NCBI GenBank assembly: GCA_964406475.1
Contig: CAYORS010000020.1
Span: 1 to 7,571, forward strand
Direction: 5' to 3'
Length of the DNA: 7,571 bases
From: JAQBQZ01 sp964406475
GTDB lineage: Bacteria > Patescibacteriota > Minisyncoccia > Phycocordibacterales > CAIRYW01
Below are positions 1 through 5,812 of the stretch, one piece after another; the stretch's first letter is position 1; each line of letters begins with the position of its first letter. The position numbers and the translations under genes were made by a program. A model generated the notes under the pieces. That model made no database searches. It saw nothing but the letters and a program-made list of their open reading frames with translations, and was not told where the DNA came from.

Positions 1-78
1 ATGCGTGGTGATATGGGGCAAGGAAGTAAAATTGTGCTTTATACCGACAACGGTCAAGATGTAATCATAAAGGTATAA
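1..78 (+). CDS. C-terminal fragment of an unknown protein
   Basis: The frame is open from the first base and closes at TAA 76-78, giving 25 codons that end in GSKIVLYTDNGQDVIIKV. The alternating hydrophobic and polar residues suggest terminal beta strands. The ATG at position 1 is probably internal, because the gene continues off the left edge. The next gene starts 2 bp after this stop, so the two are probably co-transcribed and translationally coupled. The fragment is too short to name a family. Confidence 0.6.
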   Translation: MRGDMGQGSKIVLYTDNGQDVIIKV

Positions 79-80
79 AA

Positions 81-1154
81 ATGAAAGAAAAAAATAAAAA
101 AAATATTTATTTTTTTGATTCGGAAAATAAAAATAATTTGCCGAATAAGAAAAGTGTAAAATCAAGAAGAATAGGGCATTTCTTTTTCTCGCTTCTTATT
201 ATTGTATCAATACCGTATTTTTTAGTTGATGTGTTTAAACGAGCATATCTTTTTTTTGTACCAGATAGTGGTCCAATTGTTTCTGTTAATGATGAAAAAA
301 ATGCACCTCTCCAAGGGTCAAACGATGATGATACTGATAGTGTAAAAGGTAATGAAGTTCCTGTGAATCCTCATACTTCGGGCCAATATTATTTTTTGGG
401 ACCACAATATAAAATACCTTCAACAAGCGGCCTTGCATATACAGTGGCAGATATTGAGACGGGGGAAGTTATTATCGAAAAAAATCCTGACATTGCAATG
501 CCTATCGCATCTGTGTCAAAGCTCATTACCGCAATAGTTGCAAAAGAGAATATGGAACAACATAAAACAATCACCGTCACCAAATCGTCAATCGAGACCT
601 ACGGTACTTCTGGAGGATTGTCGGTAGGTGAAAAAATTCTTGTGAGTGACTTGTTCTATCCTCTTCTTATGGAGTCATCTAATGACGCTGCGGAGGTTTT
701 TGCGGAAGGGTACGGCCGTGAAGAATTTATCAAAAAAATGAATGAAAAGGCAAAAGAGATTGGTATGAACAATACTTTCTTTTTTGAACCAAGTGGATTG
801 TCAGAAAAAAACGTCTCAACAACAGCGGATCTTCAAAAGCTTGCAGCGTATATTTCTCATAATTATCCTGATTTATGGGATATTACACGAGTGCGTCAGT
901 ATTCGATATTAAAACACAGCTGGGGTAATGGTAATCGTCTGTCACGACGTGCCAATTTTGTAGGTGGTAAAAACGGCTTTACCTATGAAGCGCATAATAC
1001 AACTGTATCCGTTTTTGATGTTGATGTGGAAGGAGGTAAAAAACGCTTTGCTATCACACTCCTAAAAAGCAATGATAGAGAAGGTGATGTTGATGCTCTT
1101 TTGAGATTTTTATCTAAATGGGTTGGATATTTGGCTCCAGGACAAGAATTGTAA
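81..1154 (+). CDS. Membrane-anchored serine D-alanyl-D-alanine carboxypeptidase (penicillin-binding protein, S11-like)
   Basis: Enzymes of this family trim the terminal D-Ala from peptidoglycan pentapeptides on the outer face of the membrane. The 357-residue product has a basic cytoplasmic N-terminus, one membrane segment (about residues 32-52), a polar, acidic linker to about residue 100, and then the catalytic domain. The penicillin-binding motifs occur in order: SVSK at 144-147 (nucleophile Ser144, base Lys147), S199-S-N201, and a third motif that reads KNG (297-299) where the family normally has KTG. The PSGL stretch (237-240) also fits the S11 family. There is no clear C-terminal amphipathic anchor of the PBP5 type; the N-terminal segment takes that role. 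An AAAGG at 69-73 lies 7 nt before ATG 81, one of the few recognisable ribosome sites here. The start is 2 bp after the upstream stop. The family call is firm; the substrate (carboxypeptidase or endopeptidase) is inferred. Confidence 0.9.
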   Translation: MKEKNKKNIYFFDSENKNNLPNKKSVKSRRIGHFFFSLLIIVSIPYFLVDVFKRAYLFFVPDSGPIVSVNDEKNAPLQGSNDDDTDSVKGNEVPVNPHTSGQYYFLGPQYKIPSTSGLAYTVADIETGEVIIEKNPDIAMPIASVSKLITAIVAKENMEQHKTITVTKSSIETYGTSGGLSVGEKILVSDLFYPLLMESSNDAAEVFAEGYGREEFIKKMNEKAKEIGMNNTFFFEPSGLSEKNVSTTADLQKLAAYISHNYPDLWDITRVRQYSILKHSWGNGNRLSRRANFVGGKNGFTYEAHNTTVSVFDVDVEGGKKRFAITLLKSNDREGDVDALLRFLSKWVGYLAPGQEL

Positions 1155-1178
1155 TTGTTTTATTTTTTGTGCTAGTAT
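1149..1178 (+). promoter_or_regulatory. Extended -10 promoter for the dus gene
   Basis: TTGTAA (1149-1154) is followed after 18 bp by TAGTAT (1173-1178). The hexamer is preceded directly by TGC, giving an extended -10, TGCTAGTAT. The start codon at 1189 is only 10 nt beyond the hexamer, so the predicted leader is about 2-5 nt. The -35 overlaps the end of the carboxypeptidase gene. No Shine-Dalgarno sequence is present in the gap, which fits leaderless initiation. Confidence 0.5.
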
Positions 1179-1188
1179 CTAAATTCAT

Positions 1189-2151
1189 ATGAAAAATTTT
1201 TGGAAAACCCTCAAAAAACCTATTTTTGTCCTTGCACCAATGGCTGATGTGACAGACGTATCTTTTCGATATGTTATTGCAAAATACGGCAAACCTCATG
1301 TAATGTGGACAGAATTCGTATCTGCTGATGGACTAGTCCGTGCTCCAGAGGAAGGTAAAAGAAAGCTTCTCAAAGATTTGGAATATTCTGAAATTGAAAG
1401 ACCTATTGTAGCTCAACTCTTTGGGTCTAACCCTCATAATATGAAAAAAGCTGCACAGATGGTTCAAGAACTTGGTTTTGATGGTATTGATATTAATATG
1501 GGTTGTCCAGATAAAAATATAGAAAAACAAGGATGCGGAAGTGCAATGATTAAAAATCCAGAATTAGCAAAACAAATAATCCAAGCAGCAAAAGAGGGTG
1601 CCCCGAATATTCCTGTTTCTGTCAAAACAAGGCTTGGGTACAGTACAGATGAACTCGAGGTATGGCTTCCTCTTTTACTTGAAGCAAACCCTGCTCTTAT
1701 TACTCTTCATGCGCGAACACGAAAGGAGATGAGTAAAGTGCCTGCGCGATGGGATCGTATCAAAAGAGCTGTTCAGATAAGAGACCAAATCAATCCAGAG
1801 GTTTTGATTTTTGGAAACGGTGATGTGTTAGATACAAGAGAAGCCCAAAAAAAAGTTGAAGAAACAGGGTGTGATGGCGTAATGATTGGAAGAGGTATTT
1901 TTGGTAATCCTTTTCTTTTCAGTGGAAGAGATTTTGTGTCTATTCCGGAGAAGCTGCGTGCACTTGTGGAACACACATATCTTTTTGAACAAAAGCTTGG
2001 TGGTATTAAAAATTTTGCAATTATGAAAAAACACTTCAAATCATATGTACAAGACTTTGATCATTCAAAAGAACTACGAACAAGTCTTATGGAGGCAGAA
2101 AATGCGAGTGATGTAGAATCTGTCATATCCCGTTTTCTTAAGAAACTTTAA
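1189..2151 (+). CDS. dus: tRNA-dihydrouridine synthase (Dus family)
   Basis: Dus enzymes use FMN and NADPH to reduce specific uridines in tRNA, mostly in the D-loop, to 5,6-dihydrouridine. The 320-residue product is full length for the family. Residues 1-240 form the FMN-binding TIM barrel: LAPMADVTD (15-23) is the N-terminal flavin motif, and NMGCP (103-107) carries the catalytic proton-donor Cys106. GCGSAMIKNPELA (115-127) is the usual following helix, LHARTR (173-178) holds the phosphate and base-contacting His and Arg, and GNGD (209-212) and MIGRG (232-236) bind the FMN phosphate. The remainder (about 245-320) is the small helical tRNA-binding domain, with KKHFKSYVQDF near its end. The family is clear, but the subtype (DusB-like or other) cannot be fixed by eye. 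The start is the first ATG after a recognisable extended -10 promoter, with no Shine-Dalgarno. The gene runs in the same direction as the carboxypeptidase but has its own promoter. Confidence 0.93.
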   Translation: MKNFWKTLKKPIFVLAPMADVTDVSFRYVIAKYGKPHVMWTEFVSADGLVRAPEEGKRKLLKDLEYSEIERPIVAQLFGSNPHNMKKAAQMVQELGFDGIDINMGCPDKNIEKQGCGSAMIKNPELAKQIIQAAKEGAPNIPVSVKTRLGYSTDELEVWLPLLLEANPALITLHARTRKEMSKVPARWDRIKRAVQIRDQINPEVLIFGNGDVLDTREAQKKVEETGCDGVMIGRGIFGNPFLFSGRDFVSIPEKLRALVEHTYLFEQKLGGIKNFAIMKKHFKSYVQDFDHSKELRTSLMEAENASDVESVISRFLKKL

Positions 2152-2170
2152 CCCATAATTTTAGTATTTA

Positions 2171-2199
2171 TTGCTTATTGTTTAAATTTGTGATAGAGT
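2171..2199 (+). promoter_or_regulatory. Probable promoter of the pseudopilin gene
   Basis: TTGCTT (2171-2176) is separated by 17 bp from TAGAGT (2194-2199), which is preceded by TGA, forming an extended -10. Transcription would start near 2206, leaving a leader of about 20-27 nt before the ATGs at 2227 and 2233. No better candidate lies between the dus stop and this gene. Confidence 0.4.
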
Positions 2200-2226
2200 A
2201 AAAACTGGACTTTATCTTCTTTCTTT

Positions 2227-2577
2227 ATGTTTATGTCGAAAAAAGCGTTTTCGCTCCTCGAACTACTTCTTACCCTCAGTGTCTTGGCAGTTTTACTATC
2301 CTTGTTACTTCCGAGTATTTCCTCTGTGACAAGTGCAGCTACCGAAAAAAGAGATCTTCTCAATGCAAAAATGATTGCATCTACATATAATGGAGCTGTA
2401 GCATCAGGAATTACATTCTCTAATAGCAATAAGGAGATCACAGGTCTTCTCATTAAAGGGGTTACGTCTCCTGGGGGGATAACTTTCAGAGTAATCCTTT
2501 CTCAAGAACAAGCATCTCGGTGTTCATATTTAATAAGACAGACTCCGAGTGGAGAAATGTATGTGATCAAACCTTAA
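2227..2577 (+). CDS. Type IV pilin / type II secretion pseudopilin-like protein
   Basis: The N-terminus has the class III signal of prepilins: short and basic (SKK), then A7 followed by FSLLE. Prepilin peptidase would cut between Ala7 and Phe8, leaving Phe at +1 and the conserved Glu at +5 (Glu12). A hydrophobic assembly helix follows (about residues 8-30). The rest, about 85 residues, is a small mixed globular region with a single cysteine (Cys99). At 116 residues it is short, like minor pseudopilins. Two in-frame ATGs (2227 and 2233) are possible; 2233 gives the more typical leader (MSKKAFS). No pilus assembly ATPase, prepilin peptidase or platform protein is in the window, so it must work with machinery encoded elsewhere. 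From memory, the C-terminal pattern resembles small pseudopilins annotated in Verrucomicrobia-like genomes; that is a weak impression. It is closed by its own terminator, so it is monocistronic. Confidence 0.75.
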   Translation: MFMSKKAFSLLELLLTLSVLAVLLSLLLPSISSVTSAATEKRDLLNAKMIASTYNGAVASGITFSNSNKEITGLLIKGVTSPGGITFRVILSQEQASRCSYLIRQTPSGEMYVIKP

Positions 2578-2583
2578 TCTGAG

Positions 2584-2619
2584 CCCTTTTAGCACTTTAT
2601 GTTGCTTGAAGGGTTTTTT
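2584..2619 (+). terminator. Rho-independent terminator after the pseudopilin gene
   Basis: CCCTT (2584-2588) pairs with AAGGG (2609-2613), and an inner AGCA/TGCT stem lies across a small internal loop. The hairpin is followed directly by six T residues (2614-2619). It begins 6 bp after the TAA at 2575-2577. Stem and T-tract are both convincing for the plus strand. Confidence 0.8.
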
Positions 2620-2633
2620 ATATTTATAACATT

Positions 2634-2660
2634 CTCCTGCAAGGGCCGCCCTTGCATGAG
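2634..2660. repeat. Palindromic hairpin element without T-tract
   Basis: TGCAAGGG (2638-2645) and CCCTTGCA (2649-2656) are perfect 8-bp inverted arms around a 3-nt CCG loop. CTC (2634-2636) and GAG (2658-2660) extend the stem past a single mismatch to 11 pairs. No run of T follows on either strand, so it is not an ordinary terminator. It lies between the pseudopilin terminator and the next promoter. Confidence 0.6.
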
Positions 2661-2675
2661 TTTAGATTGCGAGGG

Positions 2676-2704
2676 TTGACATTTTTCATAAAATACTATA
2701 TTAT
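2676..2704 (+). promoter_or_regulatory. Near-consensus sigma-70 promoter of a non-coding transcript
   Basis: TTGACA (2676-2681) matches the -35 consensus exactly. After an ideal 17-bp spacer comes TATTAT (2699-2704), five of six matches to the -10. This is the strongest promoter by eye in the window. It fires into a stretch with no credible reading frame until dnaX at 2887, and dnaX appears to have its own promoter. Expected transcription start is near 2711. Confidence 0.75.
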
Positions 2705-2710
2705 TCCCAT

Positions 2711-2846
2711 TGGCTCGATTGATGGCACAAGGTCCCCACCCTCTATTAGAACTACGTGGTTGTGTTCTTTTAAGAGGGTGGGGCGGGGATTATCGTTCTT
2801 TCGTTTTTAAAAGAGCAGACACATTTGTGTTCTGCTCTTTCTGTTT
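2711..2846 (+). ncRNA. Candidate small structured RNA upstream of dnaX (family unknown)
   Basis: This interval runs from the predicted start of the TTGACA/TATTAT promoter to the end of a terminator-like hairpin, about 135-140 nt. Its core is a hairpin with 11-bp perfect arms, CCCCACCCTCT (2734-2744) and AGAGGGTGGGG (2773-2783). A second helix is nested inside, AGAAC (2748-2752) with GTTCT (2764-2768), capped by a GTGGTT loop. A single-stranded, T-rich linker (2784-2809) leads to the closing hairpin. The only plus-strand frame through it would start at TTG 2710, read through both hairpins and join dnaX before its normal METLYRKYRP start, so I reject it as coding. SRP RNA genes are adjacent to dnaX in Bacillus, but I do not find the conserved GGAAGCAGCC-type SRP core on either strand. 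A 6S-type long hairpin is possible but unproven. It could also act as a dnaX leader if the terminator is read through. Confidence 0.5.
2810..2846 (+). terminator. Terminator-like hairpin ending the small RNA
   Basis: AAAGAGCAG (2810-2818) pairs with CTGCTCTTT (2832-2840). ACACA (2819-2823) pairs with TGTGT (2826-2830), leaving one bulged T (2831). The 14-bp stem is preceded by A residues and followed by a U-rich but interrupted tail (CTGTTTGTATT). The stem is strong; the tail is imperfect, so read-through into dnaX is possible. Confidence 0.5.
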
Positions 2847-2861
2847 GTATTGGAATAAATT

Positions 2862-2870
2862 TGATATAAT
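2862..2870 (+). promoter_or_regulatory. Extended -10 promoter for dnaX
   Basis: TGATATAAT combines a TGn extension (2862-2864) with a perfect TATAAT (2865-2870). Candidate -35 boxes are poor (CTGTTT at 2841-2846 gives an 18-bp spacer), as is usual for extended -10 promoters. Predicted transcription start is near 2877, about 10 nt before ATG 2887, in an A-rich leader with no Shine-Dalgarno. Confidence 0.6.
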
Positions 2871-2886
2871 AAACAGATATAAAAAT

Positions 2887-3903
2887 ATGGAAACTCTTTA
2901 TCGAAAATACAGGCCACAAAAATTTTCTGATGTTGTAGGACAGGATATTGTTGTATCCGTCATCCAAACATCGCTTAGCAAAAAGAAAATTTCTCACGCA
3001 TATATATTTGCAGGAGGAAGGGGAACAGGCAAAACATCTCTTGCTCGTATCTTTGCACGAGCATTAGGTGTTTCTTCAAACGATCTCTATGAAATCGACG
3101 CTGCGTCCAATCGTGGTATTGATGATATAAGAGCAATCAAAGATGCTGTGTTCACACTTCCTTTCAATTCACCATATAAGATGTATCTTATTGATGAAGC
3201 TCATATGCTTACGCGAGAAGCCTGGAACGCACTCCTTAAAACTCTCGAAGAGCCTCCGCATTATGTGATTTTTATACTTGCGACAACAGAACTCGAAAAA
3301 ATCCCTGATACGATTATGTCTCGTTGTGAAATACATATTTTTAAACAGCCGGACCAACATACTCTTGAACAGCTAATCAAAAATGTAGCAAAAGAAGAGG
3401 GTTATGATCTTCCTGAGGAAGCGGTGAGTTTACTTGCATTGGTTGCAGATGGGTCTTTTAGGGATGCGTACGGAGTCCTTCAAAAAACCTTGAGTAGTAG
3501 CGATACAAAAAAAATCTCCCTTGCTCATATCGAAAAAACTATTGGCGCACCTGATTCTGTTATTATTTTTGACCTATTAAAGGCATTATGTCTCAAACAA
3601 GTCGAATCTGTTTTTGAAATTCTCCACAAGCAAAGAGAAAAAGACTATAATAGCAAAGTTTTTTTGCGTCTTCTTATTGAGCGTGTACGCCTTGCAATAA
3701 TGCTTCGTATTTCACCACATATACTTGATCAAAAAATTGAAGAGGATACCACAAAACAACTCAAAGAAATCCTTCAATTAAAGCCATTACTGCCTCTGAA
3801 TTCACATCTACTTTTAAATCTTTTGGATACTTACGATCGTGTACTTCGGAGTTCTTTCCCTGACATTACGCTTGAGGCTTCACTCATATCACTTCTTGAA
3901 TAG
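2887..3903 (+). CDS. dnaX: DNA polymerase III clamp-loader ATPase subunit (gamma/tau), minimal form lacking the zinc module
   Basis: DnaX forms the ATPase core of the clamp loader that opens and loads the sliding clamp onto primed DNA. METLYRKYRPQKFSDVVGQ is the classic DnaX start, so ATG 2887 is chosen over the upstream in-frame TTG at 2710, which lies before an RNA hairpin and promoter. The 338 residues show Walker A GGRGTGKT (43-50), Walker B with DEAH (103-106), sensor 1 at LATTE (131-135), SRC with the arginine finger (145-147), and sensor 2 at GSFRD (189-193). Two departures stand out. First, the four-cysteine zinc module normally inserted between the helix after Walker A and EIDAAS is absent; only about 8 residues (61-68) join them, versus about 35 in E. 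coli. Second, the protein ends after domain III, so there is no tau-type extension to bind DnaB helicase or the polymerase. It converges with the next gene, 3 bp apart. Confidence 0.93.
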   Translation: METLYRKYRPQKFSDVVGQDIVVSVIQTSLSKKKISHAYIFAGGRGTGKTSLARIFARALGVSSNDLYEIDAASNRGIDDIRAIKDAVFTLPFNSPYKMYLIDEAHMLTREAWNALLKTLEEPPHYVIFILATTELEKIPDTIMSRCEIHIFKQPDQHTLEQLIKNVAKEEGYDLPEEAVSLLALVADGSFRDAYGVLQKTLSSSDTKKISLAHIEKTIGAPDSVIIFDLLKALCLKQVESVFEILHKQREKDYNSKVFLRLLIERVRLAIMLRISPHILDQKIEEDTTKQLKEILQLKPLLPLNSHLLLNLLDTYDRVLRSSFPDITLEASLISLLE

Positions 3904-3906
3904 TAT

Positions 3907-4245
3907 TTATCGGTTTTTTTGATCTTCAGTTACAAATCCAAGTCGAACACCTCGTGATTCGATGTCTTTATATTCGTCCGAAGATTTGCCATATGTATTT
4001 TGTGCTTCAACACAAAGACTTTGCCATATTATCTCAACAATGTGCTTTTCTTTACCTTCTTCAATAGCATCTTCTATGCTGACCTCTTTTTGTTCTATGA
4101 GGGATTCGTATCTGATGGAATATTTTGTCAAATGTTCTTTATTGATATAGAACGGCTCAAGATCAATCGTAAGGTTTTTTACGTAATTATCAAAAACCCT
4201 TCTCACATCATTAATAATTTCTTCCTTTACTTTATCTTTATTCAT
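3907..4245 (-). CDS. Small charged hypothetical protein, no family recognised
   Basis: This encodes 112 residues from ATG 4243-4245, rich in Lys, Glu and Asp, with no signal peptide or membrane segment. It is probably a mostly helical soluble protein. I do not recognise a family, and the single cysteine (in QSLCVE) forms no metal motif. An in-frame ATG exists at 4252-4254, but the last bases of the -10 hexamer (4253-4258) overlap it, so it cannot be on the transcript. The third Met codon in that reading, 7 nt after the hexamer, is the likely start and would make the mRNA leaderless. The stop is 3 bp from the dnaX stop on the opposite strand. The divergent neighbour at 4344 shares the intergenic region. 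Confidence 0.6.
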   Translation of the reverse strand: MNKDKVKEEIINDVRRVFDNYVKNLTIDLEPFYINKEHLTKYSIRYESLIEQKEVSIEDAIEEGKEKHIVEIIWQSLCVEAQNTYGKSSDEYKDIESRGVRLGFVTEDQKNR

Positions 4246-4252
4246 ATATATC

Positions 4253-4261
4253 ATTATAGCA
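4253..4261 (-). promoter_or_regulatory. Extended -10 promoter giving a leaderless start
   Basis: On the minus strand the sequence reads TGCTATAAT, a perfect TATAAT (4258 to 4253) with TGC directly upstream. The predicted transcription start, about 7 nt downstream, coincides with the ATG at 4245. No convincing -35 is seen. It lies back-to-back with the promoter of the 4344 gene. Confidence 0.65.
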
Positions 4262-4280
4262 TTTTAAAAAAGTAATAACA

Positions 4281-4311
4281 TTGACCTCTTGGTCTTAGAA
4301 TATGCTATAAT
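4281..4311 (+). promoter_or_regulatory. Promoter of the 4344-5808 two-gene unit
   Basis: TTGACC (4281-4286), a 19-bp spacer, and TATAAT (4306-4311) preceded by TGC form an extended -10 promoter. A short inverted repeat, GACC-TCTT-GGTC (4283-4294), overlaps the -35 and could be half of an operator, though 4-bp arms are weak evidence. The leader to ATG 4344 is about 25 nt and has no clear Shine-Dalgarno. Confidence 0.6.
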
Positions 4312-4343
4312 TATATTGTTTTATCATAATCATCGCTAACTAT

Positions 4344-5144
4344 ATGAATACAAAGAAAAAAGTTTTAGTTGTGTTTTTGTCTTTACTTTTAATTTATGTT
4401 TGTGCTGCAGTATTAATACATTACAAAAAGAAATCGACACTGGATTTTTTGTCACTATCCAATGATAGTGTGTGTACCCAATTAGATCAAAAAGGTGTCT
4501 CATATACTGATGATAGAGAGATAAAAACTGGGATGAATATAAGAATCAATCTTTCATGTAATCTAGAAGAACTTGCTATTTCCGGCGCGATAAATCAAAA
4601 AATCAATTCATCTTTATGGGGTAGTGTAGAAAAAGAAGAATTGATAGACCTTTCTAGTTTTGAAGAGAGGGTAAAATCAGGAGCTTCAATACAAATCGCA
4701 ATGGAAGAAATGATCAAATCTGTCGATATCAACTTTGATGGTTATAATGACTTTGAAATACTTCAATCTGTTGGTTCTGGAAGTATGGCTGTTGTAAACA
4801 CACTCAAGTTTTTGTACAATCCAAAAACAAAAGTTTTTGAATACAACACCGAACTTGCTCCGCTTGGTGAATTGCGTATCAATTCAGAAGACAAAAAAAT
4901 TCTTACATTTCAAGGAGAGGGTAATGGCACCTATACAGAATCTGTCTATATGTGGGATAATGGTAAACTCCTTAAAACGGGAGATAATATATGTGAGAGC
5001 GAATCATCTGATTCAAATTCACAACCAATAACTGTGCGATATAAGGAAGTGGTTTATGATAAAAACGGTAAGCCAACTGTACTCAAAAATGAAGTTCAAA
5101 AGGTGGGTTCACAAAGCTGTGTTGATTCTCTTATGCAATATTAA
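4344..5144 (+). CDS. Exported membrane-anchored protein with a DxNxDGxxD loop (XAC2610-like), function unknown
   Basis: The 266-residue product has a basic N-terminus (NTKKK) and one hydrophobic segment (about residues 7-26), so it is a signal anchor with the remainder outside the membrane. There is no good lipobox; Cys20 lies in IYVC. The centre carries VDINFDGYNDFEIL (127-140), a calcium-loop-like DxNxDGxxD pattern (Asp128, Asn130, Asp132, Gly133, Asp136). It is followed by GSGS, FLYNPKTKVFEYN (156-168) and a beta-rich segment with a GEGNGTY turn. This order resembles the loosely defined XAC2610-related group of periplasmic proteins and FG-GAP/VCBS-type calcium loops; I infer a beta-rich, possibly calcium-binding fold. 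Four further cysteines (44, 72, 217, 259) could form two disulfides. The gene lies 16 bp before the next and probably shares its mRNA. The enzymatic role, if any, is unknown. Confidence 0.6.
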   Translation: MNTKKKVLVVFLSLLLIYVCAAVLIHYKKKSTLDFLSLSNDSVCTQLDQKGVSYTDDREIKTGMNIRINLSCNLEELAISGAINQKINSSLWGSVEKEELIDLSSFEERVKSGASIQIAMEEMIKSVDINFDGYNDFEILQSVGSGSMAVVNTLKFLYNPKTKVFEYNTELAPLGELRINSEDKKILTFQGEGNGTYTESVYMWDNGKLLKTGDNICESESSDSNSQPITVRYKEVVYDKNGKPTVLKNEVQKVGSQSCVDSLMQY

Positions 5145-5160
5145 TTAATCGGAATAAAAA

Positions 5161-5808
5161 ATGGATACATACAGAAAACTTCAAAGTTATTTTGATCAAA
5201 AAAATATAGAGATAACAGAAGGATTATTCAAAGGAACTTATCCTTTAAGCACCTTTTCTTGTGGTCAAGTTCTCAATACAGACAAAATCGATATTCAAGG
5301 CAATCTGATCAGTGTGTCAAAGGGTACTTATGATATAAGTGTGGCCATTACTGAGTCTGATGTATTCAAAAAATTCAATACAGAAGGTAAGGTGAGTATT
5401 GCAGTAAAACTCAAAGCAAAAGAAAGTAAAGATGCTACGCAAGCTTTTGTGGATGAGAGTGCTTCTATTCGTGTAGATGGAGGTAGTCTCTTTGTGGGGG
5501 CAGAGAATAGTAATCAAAAAATGGAAGAAAAAGAAGACGAGTTTTTTGGTGAAGATGAGAATGATATGAAAGATTTTGGAGAAGAGCTTGCACAAGGAAG
5601 AGTCAAGGGTGTTGAACAAGGTGTCAAAAATGACTTTGCTCATGAACTCATTATTGATGATGTGCATGCTACTAATATTTTTTCTGGTTATGGAGATGGG
5701 ACTTATGATCTATGGTGTGGTGCTGATGAAGAGGGGAATATTGTAGAACTCATCATTGATTTTAAGGTTTTTGAACGAAATGATGTCATTGAAAAAATGA
5801 ATAGTTAG
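5161..5808 (+). CDS. Hypothetical protein with a DUF4241-like C-terminal motif
   Basis: The 215-residue protein has no signal peptide and is probably cytoplasmic. SVSKGTYDISVAI (51-63) and SGYGDGTYDLWCGADEEG (175-192), followed by NIVELIIDF (193-201), resemble the pattern of DUF4241-type proteins (a G-x-Y-x-V-x-h strand, then SGWGDG-type and aromatic/D-rich strands ending in hhxDF). That link comes from remembered pattern, not a search. Between them lies a very acidic, probably disordered stretch (about residues 119-142, EEKEDEFFGEDENDMKDFGE), which is unusual. The gene is 16 bp behind the exported protein at 4344, suggesting an operon. DUF4241 has no known function. The 3' end (codons for KMNS and the stop) is one copy of a 17-bp direct repeat that recurs at 6458-6474. 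It converges with the next gene, 4 bp apart. Confidence 0.65.
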   Translation: MDTYRKLQSYFDQKNIEITEGLFKGTYPLSTFSCGQVLNTDKIDIQGNLISVSKGTYDISVAITESDVFKKFNTEGKVSIAVKLKAKESKDATQAFVDESASIRVDGGSLFVGAENSNQKMEEKEDEFFGEDENDMKDFGEELAQGRVKGVEQGVKNDFAHELIIDDVHATNIFSGYGDGTYDLWCGADEEGNIVELIIDFKVFERNDVIEKMNS

Positions 5809-5809
5809 G
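5793..5809 (+). repeat. 17-bp direct repeat, left copy
   Basis: AAAAATGAATAGTTAGG covers the last codons and stop of the DUF4241-like gene. An identical copy lies at 6458-6474. Together they bracket the minus-strand membrane-protein gene and its promoter. Confidence 0.85.
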
Positions 5810-5812
5810 ATT

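Noticed and set aside
389..583. Minus-strand open frame inside the carboxypeptidase gene
   Set aside because: It overlaps the conserved catalytic region on the other strand and has no recognisable features; similar antisense frames in dus and dnaX were dropped for the same reason.
2731..2840. SRP (4.5S/scRNA) RNA next to dnaX
   Set aside because: The conserved apical core (GGAAGCAGCC-type asymmetric loop) is missing from both strands, so position alone does not justify the name.
2710..2886. N-terminal extension of dnaX from a TTG start
   Set aside because: It translates through two strong hairpins and a promoter, has no family-like sequence, and ends at METLYRKYRP, the normal DnaX beginning.
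4243..4254. Start at ATG 4252-4254 for the small minus-strand protein
   Set aside because: It overlaps the -10 hexamer; the ATG at 4245 coincides with the predicted transcript start.
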